Positions 21,128 through 32,060 of a DNA stretch of 39,079 nucleotides are shown here, in pieces; positions within the stretch are counted from its first letter, which is position 1, and each line of letters begins with the position of its first letter. The translations under genes were made by a program, and so were the position numbers. The notes below the pieces were generated by a model. The model was not told the origin of the DNA, ran no database searches, and saw nothing but the letters and a program-made list of their open reading frames with translations. Source of the stretch: Ophiothrix spiculata (Eukaryota; Echinodermata; Ophiuroidea; Amphilepidida; Ophiotrichidae); NCBI GenBank assembly GCA_000969725.1, contig JXSR01S027597.1. One strand, written 5' to 3'.

Positions 21128-22579
21128 TTTATCCAAAATTACTTTATGATAAACTATTATGTTAAAAGCTGCATCATTTACTCTCTTTGTCAAATAATTT
21201 AAATGCTCTTGTTTAGGTGTAGGTGGTTACATCTTCTAAAAGTCATCCATACTATAATTGCTATCACAAAGCATTGATAATTCAAAAGAAATTTAGAACA
21301 ATAGCACCAGTCGATAACACAGACAAAACAACTGACGTTTTGATAGCGCTAACTCATCAACTATTTAACAATAACATATAAAAGATGCGACGATGGCATC
21401 AATTTGTGTTTTATGCATGTTACCCAAATAAAAAATTGGTTCTTTTCGCTGTCTATAGTGTTAATTTTTATCGTGCTCATCGTTTGTTATTTAACAAAGT
21501 AATGGCAATGGCGTAATTAATCATTTATAGGTAACGAGGCTCTTGTTTGAACATATTTTGAGACACTAATGGTAAATTGATGAGTAGGTAGAAGAATAGG
21601 CTATTGTTCTTTTTATTGGAATTTAAGACAGGCTAGACAATTAAGAGAAAATGTATCTAGATGTAGATCAAAAGATCTTTTAATGTAGATCTTCCTTGTT
21701 GAATTTTGTACAAGTCCATTGAAATGGTATTGTCAATAGAGGTATAATCATTTTATGATTATTGCACATCAAAAGATGTACCAAATTTAATGCCTCGGAC
21801 TTTTTCGATCAAATTTGTAGATATTGAAATATAAAAAAAATAAAATTGAAATGAAAAAGAGGAATGTAGTTTGATTTTAATGACTTAAATAGGTACTTTG
21901 GTTCAATTTCATTGTCATTAAAAAAGTACTTAATTGGAACAAATCTCTTCCCACCTGGAGAAAGAAATTTGGAAGGGAAGAAAATGGGGAAAGGTGAGGA
22001 AATTAAGAAGAACTGGAAAACGGAATTGGATAATGCTTCTCAAATGTGCCCATATGTGGACAGAAAGAATTGGCTTTATTAGCTTTGGCTCTTAGATTAG
22101 CTTATAGCTCTAATTATTTGGTATACTAGGTTTGACAATGTTCTAAAGTAGCCTTGTTTGTCTTTTTTTCTTTACATACGCTGAACTTCATCTGGATCAA
22201 ATATCTAATGGAAAACAGGTGAGTTAAATATAAAAACATTTCATCAATAATAAAAAAAGAGAATTTTTTTAAATTTTTTTTTTTAAACATCTTCGATTTA
22301 ATCAAATTCCAAGGATTTATTGGTGCAATTCATGATTCTGATGTGATCAAAACATCACCTCGTTTTGATCTAGATAAAAATAAGAATACATCATAAATGC
22401 ATGCTGAAACTTTCACTTGATTCTGATCAGTCATTTTGAAGTTATGAGCTTTACAGTATGTAAAAAACCAAATAGCTACTGTGTTGTAATTACTTAGAAA
22501 ATGGCATACTAGTACCTCATTTTATTCAAAATTACAAACATATTCGCAAGAATGGTTTGGGATTTGTAACATATACCAG
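21128..22579. other. Unassigned AT-rich sequence
   Basis: No gene or delimited repeat is supported in this 1.45-kb stretch. Poly-A/T runs occur near 21834 and 22266-22283. Confidence 0.5.
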
Positions 22580-22847
22580 TTAGGGTGAAAACATAGTCGG
22601 CCTCCAAACAAATTTGGTCGTGACGGTCAAAATAATGAGTTACTCCAAATAAAATAACTTCAACACCGAATTGAGACCAAATAAAATTTCGCGCTAGATT
22701 GCACATGTATTGAATTGCCACATACATTGCACCAAATGTTTGTTACCGTTTCATACTTTAAATTTGATGGCAAATATTTGGTAACGTCACAACCAAATGT
22801 TTGGTAGCTAAAATTGTGTCTGGAGGCTGACTATGTCTTCAGCCTTA
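22580..22847. mobile_element. MITE with TTA duplication and GG(G/C)TGAARACATAGTC ends
   Basis: Inverted ends of about 30 bp: left GGGTGAAAACATAGTCGGCC then TCCAAACA, right (other strand) GGCTGAAGACATAGTCAGCC then TCCAGACA. TTA flanks at 22580-22582 and 22845-22847 bound a 262-bp element (22583-22844). The interior repeats ACCAAA(T/A)G-type words. Ends and TSD fit a PIF/Harbinger-like MITE; the superfamily is inferred. Confidence 0.85.
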
Positions 22848-24030
22848 GTCATGCTATTAGGTACATACAGAATTTTGATAGAGGTGATTTCAAGATGAAA
22901 TATGTGGATCATGAATTGCCCCTTTAAGTATTGCTACTACATGTACTTTCATAAAGAATTTCTCAACTGCGCATGCCCATTTCGAAGTTTGAAAAAAAAA
23001 AAAAAAAAAAAACTTTGCTGGTACATTTTGTACTTTCGTCAATGAAGGCAGTCTTGTTTGAGTGAAGTGTGATGGTGGTGCCATTGCATAAACTTTGAAC
23101 AGATAAATATTAAGAATAAGTTAAGCTTAATGGTTAACTTCCTAATATATAAATGTGAGAATTTACCCTTATGTTCACTTTTTGATATTCCATACATTGA
23201 TACCAAATATTTTCATATTAAATTCAATTTAAGCTTCCTGTAACTATATAATATGAAATTAATAAAACTCCTATCATGGACGAGTCCATATTACTATGAA
23301 TATTTCATGTCCTATGACGGCATCTAAATCGATCATCATTTCAGAAATATTTATACGAAAGGCCATCTTTTTAATTAATATGCTCTATGCTTTCCTCTCC
23401 TTATGAATATTTAACAAGGAGAACAGATGATGTTCTTTTGTGTTGACTCACAGTAATCCCATTGTAATTTTGACACTTTATGTCTATTTATACAAATATT
23501 GTGTCAAATTATTGTATCAATATTAAATTTCCCAAAATAATCAAGGTTAAAATCTCATCAAAACTTGACGGCAACTTTGGAAATAAATACCCCAGCTGGG
23601 AAGTTTTCTAATCTATTTGGTAATATGCAGACTGCTCCTTTTGAAGCTTGTCACTAAGAAAAAGAGGAAGAGAACAAACAAATTTAAGCAAAAGACAAAT
23701 TTCAAAAATTGTGAAATAAAAAAAGCAACACTGTTTTTTCTAGAAGTGCTGTAAGCTTTTATTTTTCATCAATTTCTATTATCAACATTTTGCTTTCTTT
23801 GCCTCTTCTAAAAGAAACTCATTTTAAAATGCATCCAATATCACCAAGCATTCTAGGAAAACACAACAAATTCAGACAAAAATATTTTCCAAGTTTTTTT
23901 TTCTAAATAGGTGCACTTCATTGAACAAAAATGGGTCAAATGTTTTTATTTTTTTGCAAGGGGTTAGGTCCAAAATGTCAAAACATTTTCATCTGCCTTC
24001 TCTCAGTCTGAGAGGCTTCATCACTAAATT
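22848..24030. other. Unassigned AT-rich sequence
   Basis: No gene is supported. A long A run lies at about 22991-23011. A small hairpin ATGGACGAGTCCAT is near 23277. Otherwise featureless. Confidence 0.5.
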
Positions 24031-24873
24031 TGAAGGGACTAGCCTAGATTCCACCTAGAATTAAAAACTTATGAAAATGCTCTAAATAAAGCTTAAAAGT
24101 GTAGTAAAATTTTAAAAAGTGCACAAATTTACACTCAAATGGCTCAAATTGAGAGAGAATTGATTTGCAATATATAAATAAATAAAATAAATGTCGGTGC
24201 TTATATAGCGCTTTTCCAGAATTGATCAAAGCGCTTTACATTTATTCCGTTACAAGTAGAATATAACCAACTTAAGCGACTGCCTTACAAATCACGGCGC
24301 CTATTGAGTATATTCCTAGTAACTACCCATGATAACGCTTTGGTCGACGAAGCATTTAGGATTAAATGTCTTGCCCAAGGACATAACCCGTTGGCCGTAG
24401 CGGGGCTTGAACTCACGACCTACTTATTCGGAGTCCTGCTCTGTTCCACTAGACCACACGAGCTCCTGTTTTTTTATATCATTCTTTGATGGTGGTGTGA
24501 CTATCCTGTGTTTCGTAAATCCTAAATACCTCAGATGGATTTACCAGATAAAAGATCAAACAAAGCTCCTAGAGATAATTTAATACATAATAAAAGAGAA
24601 ACAATTTCATCAAAAATAATTTGTTTGGCCATCACAGGTGTAGAAAAAGATATTTTTAAGTTTTCAAACTAGAAACATTGTTTTCACACTACTTTTTTGT
24701 GCCGGCATAAAAAATTAAAGGATAGGTAAAGAATTGCAATTTTCTCCAATATTCCTCAAAATCATGGAAAACTACTTAAGTAGGTTATATTGCTATAAAC
24801 ATATTCTATTGATTCAAGTAAAAAATATCATAAGTAAAAAATTAGTGGGAAGAATCTAGGCCAGTCCCTTTAA
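24031..24873. mobile_element. DNA transposon remnant interrupted by a SINE
   Basis: The left end (24031 on) reads GAAGGGACTAGCCTAGATTC. The right end, read inward from 24873, is TTAAAGGGACTGGCCTAGATTC. After a short gap both continue into ACTTATGA. These diverged inverted ends flank about 840 bp, of which about 290 bp (24176-24466) is an inserted SINE, giving an original element of roughly 550 bp. There is no transposase. The TSD is not clear (TTGA against TTAA). Confidence 0.65.
24176..24466 (-). mobile_element. tRNA-derived SINE
   Basis: On the minus strand the element starts GGAGCTCGTGTGGTCTAGTG, with an A-box TGGTCTAGTGG (24446-24456) and a B-box GAGTTCAAGCC (24404-24414) spaced as in a tRNA. 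Downstream is CTTGGGCAAGACATTTAATCC, then GTAAAGCGCTTTGATC and AGCGCTATATAAGCACCGAC, ending in an A/T-rich AAATAAAT-type tail at about 24176-24193. This is the standard layout of a pol III SINE: tRNA head, body, and a tail probably shared with a partner LINE. Direct flanking repeats are not clear. It sits inside an older transposon, so it is the younger insertion. Confidence 0.85.
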
Positions 24874-25169
24874 GTTGCACTCCAAAATACTGGTAAAAAT
24901 GAGCAAATGTAATCCAAACAACAACATGGCATTGTATGTGAGCATACGGTGCACACGCACACAAAAAAGCCGAGTTCATCACAAAAGCAAGTTAATATCA
25001 GTTAATCCCATCCAATTGGGTTTGATCAGGGAAGGTGTCGAGCCACGGCACAGATGACATGCCCAGAAAGACGATTTAACTTGTTTCCGATTTGTTTCGT
25101 TTGGATCTTCCCTCGAGGGCAGCTCCCAAAACACCAAGAGGACCACACATCAGACGAAATAGCGATGTG
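24874..25169. other. Unassigned sequence
   Basis: Nothing recognised. Frames are short. Confidence 0.4.
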
Positions 25170-25409
25170 GGCTGAATGAAGAGAAGATATCGTGTGTATC
25201 CCATGATGCATTGCTTCCTATGGGAAATTTTGTACAGGAAGTCATGTGAGTAGTTAGTGATGAAACATACCCAAAATGCAATATTACAACAATTAACTTT
25301 GATTTAGGGGCATTTCATAACTAACTACTCACATTGATTTCCTATACAAACAATCCTATAGGAAGCAATGCATGATGGGATACACACAATATCTTCTCTT
25401 GGCTGAATG
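25170..25409. mobile_element. Foldback MITE with 9-bp target duplication
   Basis: The 222-bp element (25179-25400) is largely an inverted repeat: arms of about 85 bp share AGAGAAGATAT, GTATCCCATGATGCATTGCTTCCTAT and GAGTAGTTAGT-type blocks, around a spacer of about 45 bp. The perfect direct repeat GGCTGAATG flanks it at 25170-25178 and 25401-25409. A 9-bp duplication with long inverted repeats is characteristic of Mutator-like (MULE) elements; that placement is inferred from structure. No coding capacity. Confidence 0.9.
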
Positions 25410-25801
25410 CATGGTGGCGACAGTATTGCCAAAAATCATTCCAGTGAGACGGATGATTGAAAGCACACAAAATGGCAATATTAAATCGGGATATTTTTGT
25501 GCTGGATTTTTGTTTGATTAATGCAAATCAATTAGTAGCTTTAGGGAGGCCAGGCACTGAGGTCTGAGATCTTGGGGTCTGAATAGTCAAATTTTAGGCT
25601 ATTTGATGTGCATTTTAGTTCAATATCAATCCATTTTCAAACACAACTCATCATATGTTTATCCATTTCTTTTGTCCAAATATAAGTATGTTTCTGAATT
25701 TAGTTGTCAATGGATGGACCATGAACCTTGAAAATGCTACCCATGGTTAACTACCAAAAACATTTAAAAACCTTTCAGTGTCTTCAAAATTAGTGAAAAA
25801 G

Positions 25802-25960
25802 TATACTTTAGATCCCATCAAAAACTTGACCCTAACCCATGATCCGACCCTAACTCACTAACCATGAACCTATCCCAACTTATTAACCATAACCCGACCC
25901 TAACCCTAAACGTACCCTAACTCTAAACTCTAATCCTAACCCTAAACTCTTGGTCCAAAA
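25802..25960 (-). mobile_element. Telomere-like-core element, copy 2 (one TIR lost)
   Basis: On the minus strand this matches 16019-16199: TTTTGGACCAAG, then degenerate GGGTTAGGGT sequence, GTTAGTGAGTTAGGGTCGG, and the right end GATGGGATCTAAAGTATA. The left TIR seen in copy 1 (TATACTTTAGGTCCCATC) is missing, deleted between AAG and the TTTAGGG core. Written on the plus strand it shows CCCTAA-type repeats. Same family, opposite orientation, about 9.6 kb away. Confidence 0.75.
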
Positions 25961-27230
25961 TTAGTTCTAAGTCAACCAAAATCAACATTTTGAAATTGAA
26001 TCGCCATGGCTTTTTCAAACTTTTGGGTACTACCCTTTGTGGGCAGATGTGCAACAGCCGAGGACTTGGAGGGCTCTGGGAGGGTTTCCCAACAGGGGTT
26101 CCAAGGCTAAGAGCTCGTAGCCCTAGGAAAAGAAAAGGGGAAAGTTGAAGAGGGAAAATGTATAGAAATTAGGGACAAGTGGAAGCTTTTACTGGGGAAT
26201 AAGCATCACCATAGAGAAAATTGCTAAAAATACTCTGCGCCCATGAAAATAATTCTGTTGTGCCTACGACTTGCTGTCCATTTAGAAAACAGATTTATCA
26301 TTTTCATTTGATGAAATAAAGTGTTGATGGTGCATGTTTATTGGATATCCAAGTTCAAAATCTCACAGTTGGGCTCAAAAGTCACAGACATGGCAACCTC
26401 TTCTGAGTTTCCAGAGGATTTCAATAGGATTCATTCTCTATGATAGGCAATCCAAAACAGTTGAATTAATCTCGGCAGGAAACTCTATTATCAAATTAAC
26501 TTGGCTGTCAGCGCCCCCATTGGGTGACTACCAGCTGTGCGAAGGAAACGAGAGATGATGTTTTGTAAGATACTGACACTAGGATTCCCCCTGGTTTAAG
26601 GGACAAATTCCAGGAATCAAAATGGTATTACTGATATACTTTACAGAGGAGTGTTTGTGTTTTTAATATGAAATGTGGTATTGTTATCTCAATTTGCCTG
26701 TAAACAGGCAAATAATTGATACATGATTCTACTGGAACTGACCTGATGTGACCCAGGATGTGACCGAAGATGCATTACAATAACTTGTCAGTTTTCTTAC
26801 GTTTTTGGGGAGGGATGATGGCTTCAGATCCATGTTTTGTTGTTGACTCGGAGAATAGGGTGAGAGTGCTTGACCATTTATCTTGTAACCTTTTGACATT
26901 TTTTGGGCTTGCTAACAAGAGATGTAACCCTTTGGACCCAAATTCTTGACGCCCCTCAAAATCTACATGATGTCTCAAAATTTCACATCAAATTCAGAAA
27001 TGAATGCAAATTGCCTGAAAAGGTGTCTAAATTAGGGTTAGTCCACATCCCATTAAAACAATGAAAAACAATAATTTTTGAATTTAAATGTCAACTTTTT
27101 AAAAATATTTTTGATTTCATTTATTTGCATATTCCTGAACTTCGATCAGGTGAGGAAAAAATGCAGCCACAGCCATCAGGCATTGCCAGGCCCCTTCTCT
27201 TACACTATACTTGCTATTACATAACTTCCT
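25961..27230. other. Unassigned 1.27-kb stretch
   Basis: No gene is supported. GC rises modestly at 26040-26130 and 26500-26560, but frames are short and unrecognised. Confidence 0.45.
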
Positions 27231-27575
27231 TAGGGAGGGGGAACTACTCTAGTTTGGTTTTGGTAGGCTCGTGTACTACTTGGAAATTTGAAATGCTACC
27301 CATACAAATACCAATTTTCAAGGAAGGAAACCATCCATATACCAAATTTCCCAAAATTAAAGTCAAATTTCTACCAAAAAGTGTTTTTTGCCCAAATTTG
27401 TTAATTATAGTTCAAGTTTTCCATGTTTTTATGAAAAAATGCTCAAATTTATTCAAATTTTGAGAAGTAGACTCATAAAAATACCAAATTTTGCAAAGAA
27501 ATAAAAACCAATTGAGATATCTAGGCTACCCGAATTTGAGGCGGTTCCCAATAACCACTTTTGTACCAATACCCC
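27231..27575. mobile_element. Diverged copy of the GC-ended MITE family
   Basis: Begins AGGGAGGGGGAACTACTCTAG and shares TTTGGTTTTGGTAGG, a GTGTACTACTTGGAAATTTG block, CAATTTTCAAGGAA and TACCCATACAAATACCAA with the element at 6276 in the same order. It ends TTGTACCAATACCCCTCTC, matching the other's GTACTAAGTACCCCTCCC. Substitutions are frequent and no TSD is evident, so this copy is older. The plus-strand frame of about 112 codons starting at 27125 runs through it and is not a gene. Confidence 0.75.
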
Positions 27576-28462
27576 TCTCACTCCGGTACATAGCAAAGTC
27601 ATGCAGAATTTTAAGAGAATTCATTTGGCATTCCTTCACCAAAAAGACAATCTGTCTCAATCACATCACTACATGCTTTGATTAGCTCAATTACACCGGA
27701 TCGCTCAACGCAAACAGATGAATCAATTCAACAGACACCAAGAGTAATTCAAACAATCCCATCAACATCCACACACACACACAGCGCTCATCCCATCGCA
27801 ACATCACTCTCATCCCCGCACTCATCCCAGAGATCACCCGCAGCCAAAGCTAGCTCATAAAACGATTAGAAACCCCGGCATCTCAACACAAATCAAAGAC
27901 GGGGACGATCATGCAGGAGCTTAACACGCAATCCTGCGTCTGTCAACAGCTGATATTGGCAACTGTGGGGAGACATGGAAAGCTTAAGACAAAATTATCT
28001 GGGATGTTTTTTGACTGAGGTATCAATTGGATTTTATTAAGCTTATTGTTGTTAAACTGGGACTATGTGTTTTCCAGATTTTATGATCACAGATTTGGTG
28101 AGATTTCCTTACATTGATAGATACATAGATTTTCTAGTGTTTCATATACTAGTAGTTTTATGGGTACAATACACAATATTTGATGAACAATTTGCTTTAC
28201 AACTTGACTCACATGCAACAAAAACATAGAAAAACACATGAAAATGTGTGTGCATTTCATCATCATTTTTCTAATTAATCTGATAATAATTATATTTTAA
28301 GAAAATTTTTGTCAACTCTTGAAATAACCCTGTGGTAGAAACAGACATTCTCATTTGAAGGGTTTTTTTTTTTTTAAAGAATGCCAAATTTGCACTTTTT
28401 TGGTACAACCTTTTGAAAGTTCGTAAAATTAAGGGACATATTTTTCTTGGGGCACCTGTCCT
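27576..28462. other. Unassigned; CA-rich, G-poor patch at 27690-27860
   Basis: A (CA)5-type run and a strongly C/A-biased, GC-richer patch occupy about 27690-27900. A plus-strand frame of 60 codons there gives a Ser/Thr/Pro/His-rich peptide ending in a stop. Composition bias explains the open frame. It may be untranslated or regulatory sequence; I cannot say more. No feature from 28000 to 28460. Confidence 0.4.
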
Positions 28463-28776
28463 CTTTTGAACCCGGGGGGGGGGGGGGTACTCAAATTTGG
28501 TTTGGGTAGGGACCACAAAAAATACGTCCAATTTGCCTAATTTTNNNNNNNNNNNNNNNNNNNNNNNNNNNNNNNNNNNNNNNNNNNNNNNNNNNNNNNN
28601 NNNNNNNNNNNNNNNNNNNNNNNNNNNNNNNNNNNNNNNNNNNNNNNNNNNNNNNNNNNNNNNNNNNNNNNNNNNNNNNNNNNNNNNNNNNNNNNNNNNN
28701 NNNNNNNNNNNNNNNNNNNNNNNNNNNNNNNNNNNNNNNNNNNNNNNNNNNNNNNNNNNNNNNNNCTTTTGAACCC
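28463..28776. mobile_element. GC-ended MITE, mostly hidden by an assembly gap
   Basis: The left end is 14 G followed by TACTCAAATTTGGTTTGGG, the same start as the element at 6276. An 11-bp direct repeat CTTTTGAACCC lies at 28463-28473 and immediately after the gap at 28766-28776, consistent with a target duplication (8 bp plus chance matching) around an insertion. The right end is unread. Peptides spanning the gap are meaningless. Confidence 0.8.
28545..28765. other. Assembly gap (221 N)
   Basis: A run of unknown bases inside the MITE. The element plus its G run probably broke the assembly. The true length is uncertain; family members are about 345-375 bp. Confidence 0.99.
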
Positions 28777-30837
28777 AATTGGTTATGTCACTGACTAAAC
28801 AATTCCAATTCAGAAGTAAAATTACAAATTGATTATTTTTAAGCATTTTCCAAATTAACATTTCCACTAACATTACTTCATGTTCTCTATTCTTTTTGCA
28901 GGATTTCAGCAACTTGATTTAAGAAATATTTTTTGTCTGGAAATATGGCACAGTCATGTTGGGTTTTTAAAAATTTGGAACATTTTCAACTTTAAATCAC
29001 TGCCAGTTTGTGGTTTGAAATCCATTACTTAAGTCTTGTCAAAAATATTAAAGAAAATGGCACAATGAAACATCATCTTTTCATAAACTCATGATCATGA
29101 TGATGATCGTGATCAATTACAAGAAAATCGGCCATCTTTGCAATTATGATCAAGTAGTCGCACAATCAAGCAATCAAATAAACCAAATCAAGTAATTGAT
29201 CATGTCATGTTAGGTGTCAAACATTGTATACCAGTCATGCCCAGAATGGACAATTAGTAATTTGCGAGCTAACGAGTGGCCCGATTTCTCGGATTTCATT
29301 AATGAACGTGGAGGTTGACAATATCTTATAGTCTCATCTAACTTGGCGTCGATGTGTTGACCGTACTTGGCTCAATTATACCACCAGTTTCTTAATACCT
29401 GGTAAACTGCACTTTTCTTTTGCCTTTTGTAAGATCAATAATTAAATAGATTTGAAAACTGTTTCAGTTTTGAGTAGTGGTACTCTGCTGGTACAACTGA
29501 AATAGCATACTACCAAGTGGGGTTTTATATTTATAACGTCATGGCTTTAAGCTGGTTTCAGGACGTCCGTCGTGATGGCCGCACTACCAGTTTGACGTCA
29601 AAAATTTTAAGTGAGCAAACTCGAGCCTAACGTATCTGGAAAATTTTGTGGCAAGCATGAAACGCCGATATATTATCTTATGGTTACAATAACACATCGT
29701 TGTGAGTTGGAATTAATTCAACTTTTTTCTCGCGACAGACCAACATTGTGACAATATAGAAATGTGCCATCCTATATCTTACGACAGCTCAAAATTTCCG
29801 CAGGTGCCAACTACAACCGCGAAAGTAACTCTGAAGCCACCTATAGTCAGAAAAGGAAGATGCGCTGTGAATCTTCAGTTGTGCAACCTTCAATTACATA
29901 TATGCACAGACCGTCCCCTTAAACTTTGCTTTCTACCTTTTTTCTGTTCGACGAGTGCACTTCGTAAAACTTTGAAGCATTTGCTGGGGAAAGCAATCAG
30001 TGGCAAGAGTATGATGATTAAAATGATAAATGTTGGTTAATTAATCTAAAAATCTACAATTTATTAAGACATGATATAATTATAAGAATCACCGCTTTAT
30101 TTAAGCTTGACCCGTGGCTTTATGGGGGTGAAATAAAAGTCATAAATTCCGCACATGTCCTAGCTATTGTGTGCTAATTTACCATTTGAGCTTCTTTCTT
30201 TTTTTACATGCTCCAATTCTTCTTATTACTTAAATTCCACTTTCTTTTGTCTCAGGCACACATACTAGCTACTATTGAACTCCTATTCAAGATGACCTGA
30301 ATTAAATGACAATTTGATTCAATATTAAAGTAGCCAGATAAAAGAGATATATCAAGGGTGCATTTTTGTGTACAAAAACACCTTTGTGAACTTTTTGTCC
30401 AAGTTTTATTGTTAGGTCCATAGCGCAGGTTCCAAATTCAACACCAAAATTTTCAAAATAAAAAGGGGGAGAAATTGACCAACTGACCCAAATAATGTCC
30501 AGTTTTTTATCCATTTTTGAAAATACAACATTGTGTTTTTGTTTTTTGACCTGATATTATCAATATTTTGGAAAAAAGGTTATATAACCTGGATATCAGC
30601 TGGTGTTTTTGTTTGAATTTATATATATAATCTTATTACCACAAAAACCTACACACAGAAAAATGTTGTCCTCAGATGACACTCAAGAGGGTCTAGCATG
30701 TTTTCACTTTTCTTGTCAAGTACTCTAGACTTTATTCCCGGGACTTTATTACAATGTTGCAATGAAACCACCTTTTGAAAATCTGAATGTTTGATATTTA
30801 ATGTTTTACTTTGTTGTCATGTTAACATGTAGGCCTC
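28777..30837. other. Unassigned 2.06-kb stretch
   Basis: No gene is supported. The GATCATGATGATGATCGTGATCA stretch (about 29092-29114) is a local near-palindrome. From 29240 to 30000 composition is more balanced. A plus-strand frame of about 92 codons (29762-30040) has no recognised motif. Confidence 0.4.
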
Positions 30838-31553
30838 TTAAGGGGTGTAAGCACCTCACTCAATGTTGCGTTTTTGCAAATTTATTTTGTACCATAACTT
30901 TTGAACAAAGTGCTTAAAGTTAATAAAAGTATACATTTCCAGAAAGGAATTTTCACAAGGAACATGATGGTGATGTTGATTTTTGACCAAAGATCACATT
31001 TTTTGAGAAAATCACGAAAAACATTTGGGTTTCCAACCAAGCTAAATTTTTTTTTTGAAAAAATGACCTAGGAATGGGAATTTTAACTTTAAACACCCAC
31101 TCGCATGTTGCGTCTTTTTTACTTTTTTGGATTTTGGCTAATTTTTTGATTTTCATGCTAAATAAGGTCAAAAAATGACCAAAAATGGAAAAAAGTTAAT
31201 TTTTGACCTTATTTGGCACGAAAATCAAAAAATTGGCCAAAATCCAAAAAAGTAAAAAAGACACAACATGCGAGTGGGTGTTTAAAATTAAAATTCCCAT
31301 TCCTATGTCATTTTTTCAAAAAAATGTAATTTTTAGCTTGGTTGGAAACCCAAATGGCCAAAAAATGTGTTTTTCGTGATTTTCTCAAAAAATGTGATTT
31401 TTGGTCAAAAATCAACATCACCTTCATGTTCCTTGTGAAAAGTTATTTCTGGAAATGTATACTTTTATTAACTTTAAGCACTTTGTTCAAAAGTTATGGT
31501 AAAAAATAAATTTGCAAAAACGCAACATTGAGTGAGGTGCTTACACCCCTTAA
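30838..31553. mobile_element. 716-bp near-perfect palindrome flanked by TTAA
   Basis: The left arm from TTAAGGGGTGTAAGCACC (30838) is the reverse complement of the right arm ending GGTGCTTACACCCCTTAA (31553) over essentially its whole length, with the centre near 31190. By eye, about ten substitutions and one 13-nt indel separate the arms. TTAA at each end is part of the symmetry and is likely the target site. Frames appear on both strands only because the arms mirror each other. It resembles a foldback/MITE; high arm similarity implies recent formation or conversion between arms. Confidence 0.9.
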
Positions 31554-31607
31554 TGCTTTAGATTGGTTTTCATGGTTTTGTGATATAAGGTGCTTGCAAC
31601 ATACGCA
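31554..31607. other. Spacer between palindrome and next MITE
   Basis: About 55 bp of unassigned sequence separate two mobile elements. Confidence 0.5.
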
Positions 31608-31960
31608 TTAGGCCAAAAAAAAAATTGTTTGGTTATCCTCCACAACTTTTTTCAAGCAAGTGCGGGCTGGCAGATTTTTTTTTTTAAGATTTTTTTCAAA
31701 GCTACACCTCTTTAAAGATGCAAATAACTCTACTCTATTGAAAAACCTCTTTATACAAGTTTAAAAACAGTATTAAAATGTAAACAAAATGAAAACATCA
31801 ACTTAATAAAAATATTTTCAAAAGATCAAAATTCTCAAAGAAAACAAAATTGGGGAAAAAAGGTGCGGTATACTTTTGAACAGTAAAAACTTTTTCCCAG
31901 TTTCGAAAAATAGGGGCGGGTGGTGGAGGACAACCAAATAACGTTTTTTTTTTGGCCTTG
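31608..31960. mobile_element. MITE with GGCCAAAAAAAAA ends
   Basis: Inverted ends of about 35 bp: left GGCCAAAAAAAAAATTG followed by TTTGGTTATCCTCCAC, right (other strand) GGCCAAAAAAAAAACG followed by TTATTTGGTTGTCCTCCACC. The left flank is TTA (31608-31610) and the right flank TTG (31958-31960), so one base of the duplication has changed. The body is about 347 bp, AT-rich and non-coding. The ends resemble those of the element at 612-837. Confidence 0.82.
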
Positions 31961-32060
31961 TGCAAAGGAGTTTAAATATAAAAGGCCCCTTTCTGATTTG
32001 AACCTTTCTTTTTTGATTTGAACCTCTTACATACCAAATAAATCCAACCATAACATACTA

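Noticed and set aside
27125..27463. 112-codon frame
   Set aside because: It overlaps a diverged MITE copy and has no recognised motif.
27678..27860. Coding exon with a Ser/Thr/Pro/His-rich product
   Set aside because: The strand is strongly C/A-biased and stop codons are rare for that reason alone; no splice sites or family match.
28271..28912. 213-residue frame, the longest listed
   Set aside because: It spans 221 unknown bases. The real sequence on either side is MITE end and AT-rich filler.
30953..31171. 72-codon frame in the 716-bp palindrome as a gene
   Set aside because: It lies in AT-rich mirrored sequence and the corresponding stretch of the other arm is disrupted by the 13-nt indel.
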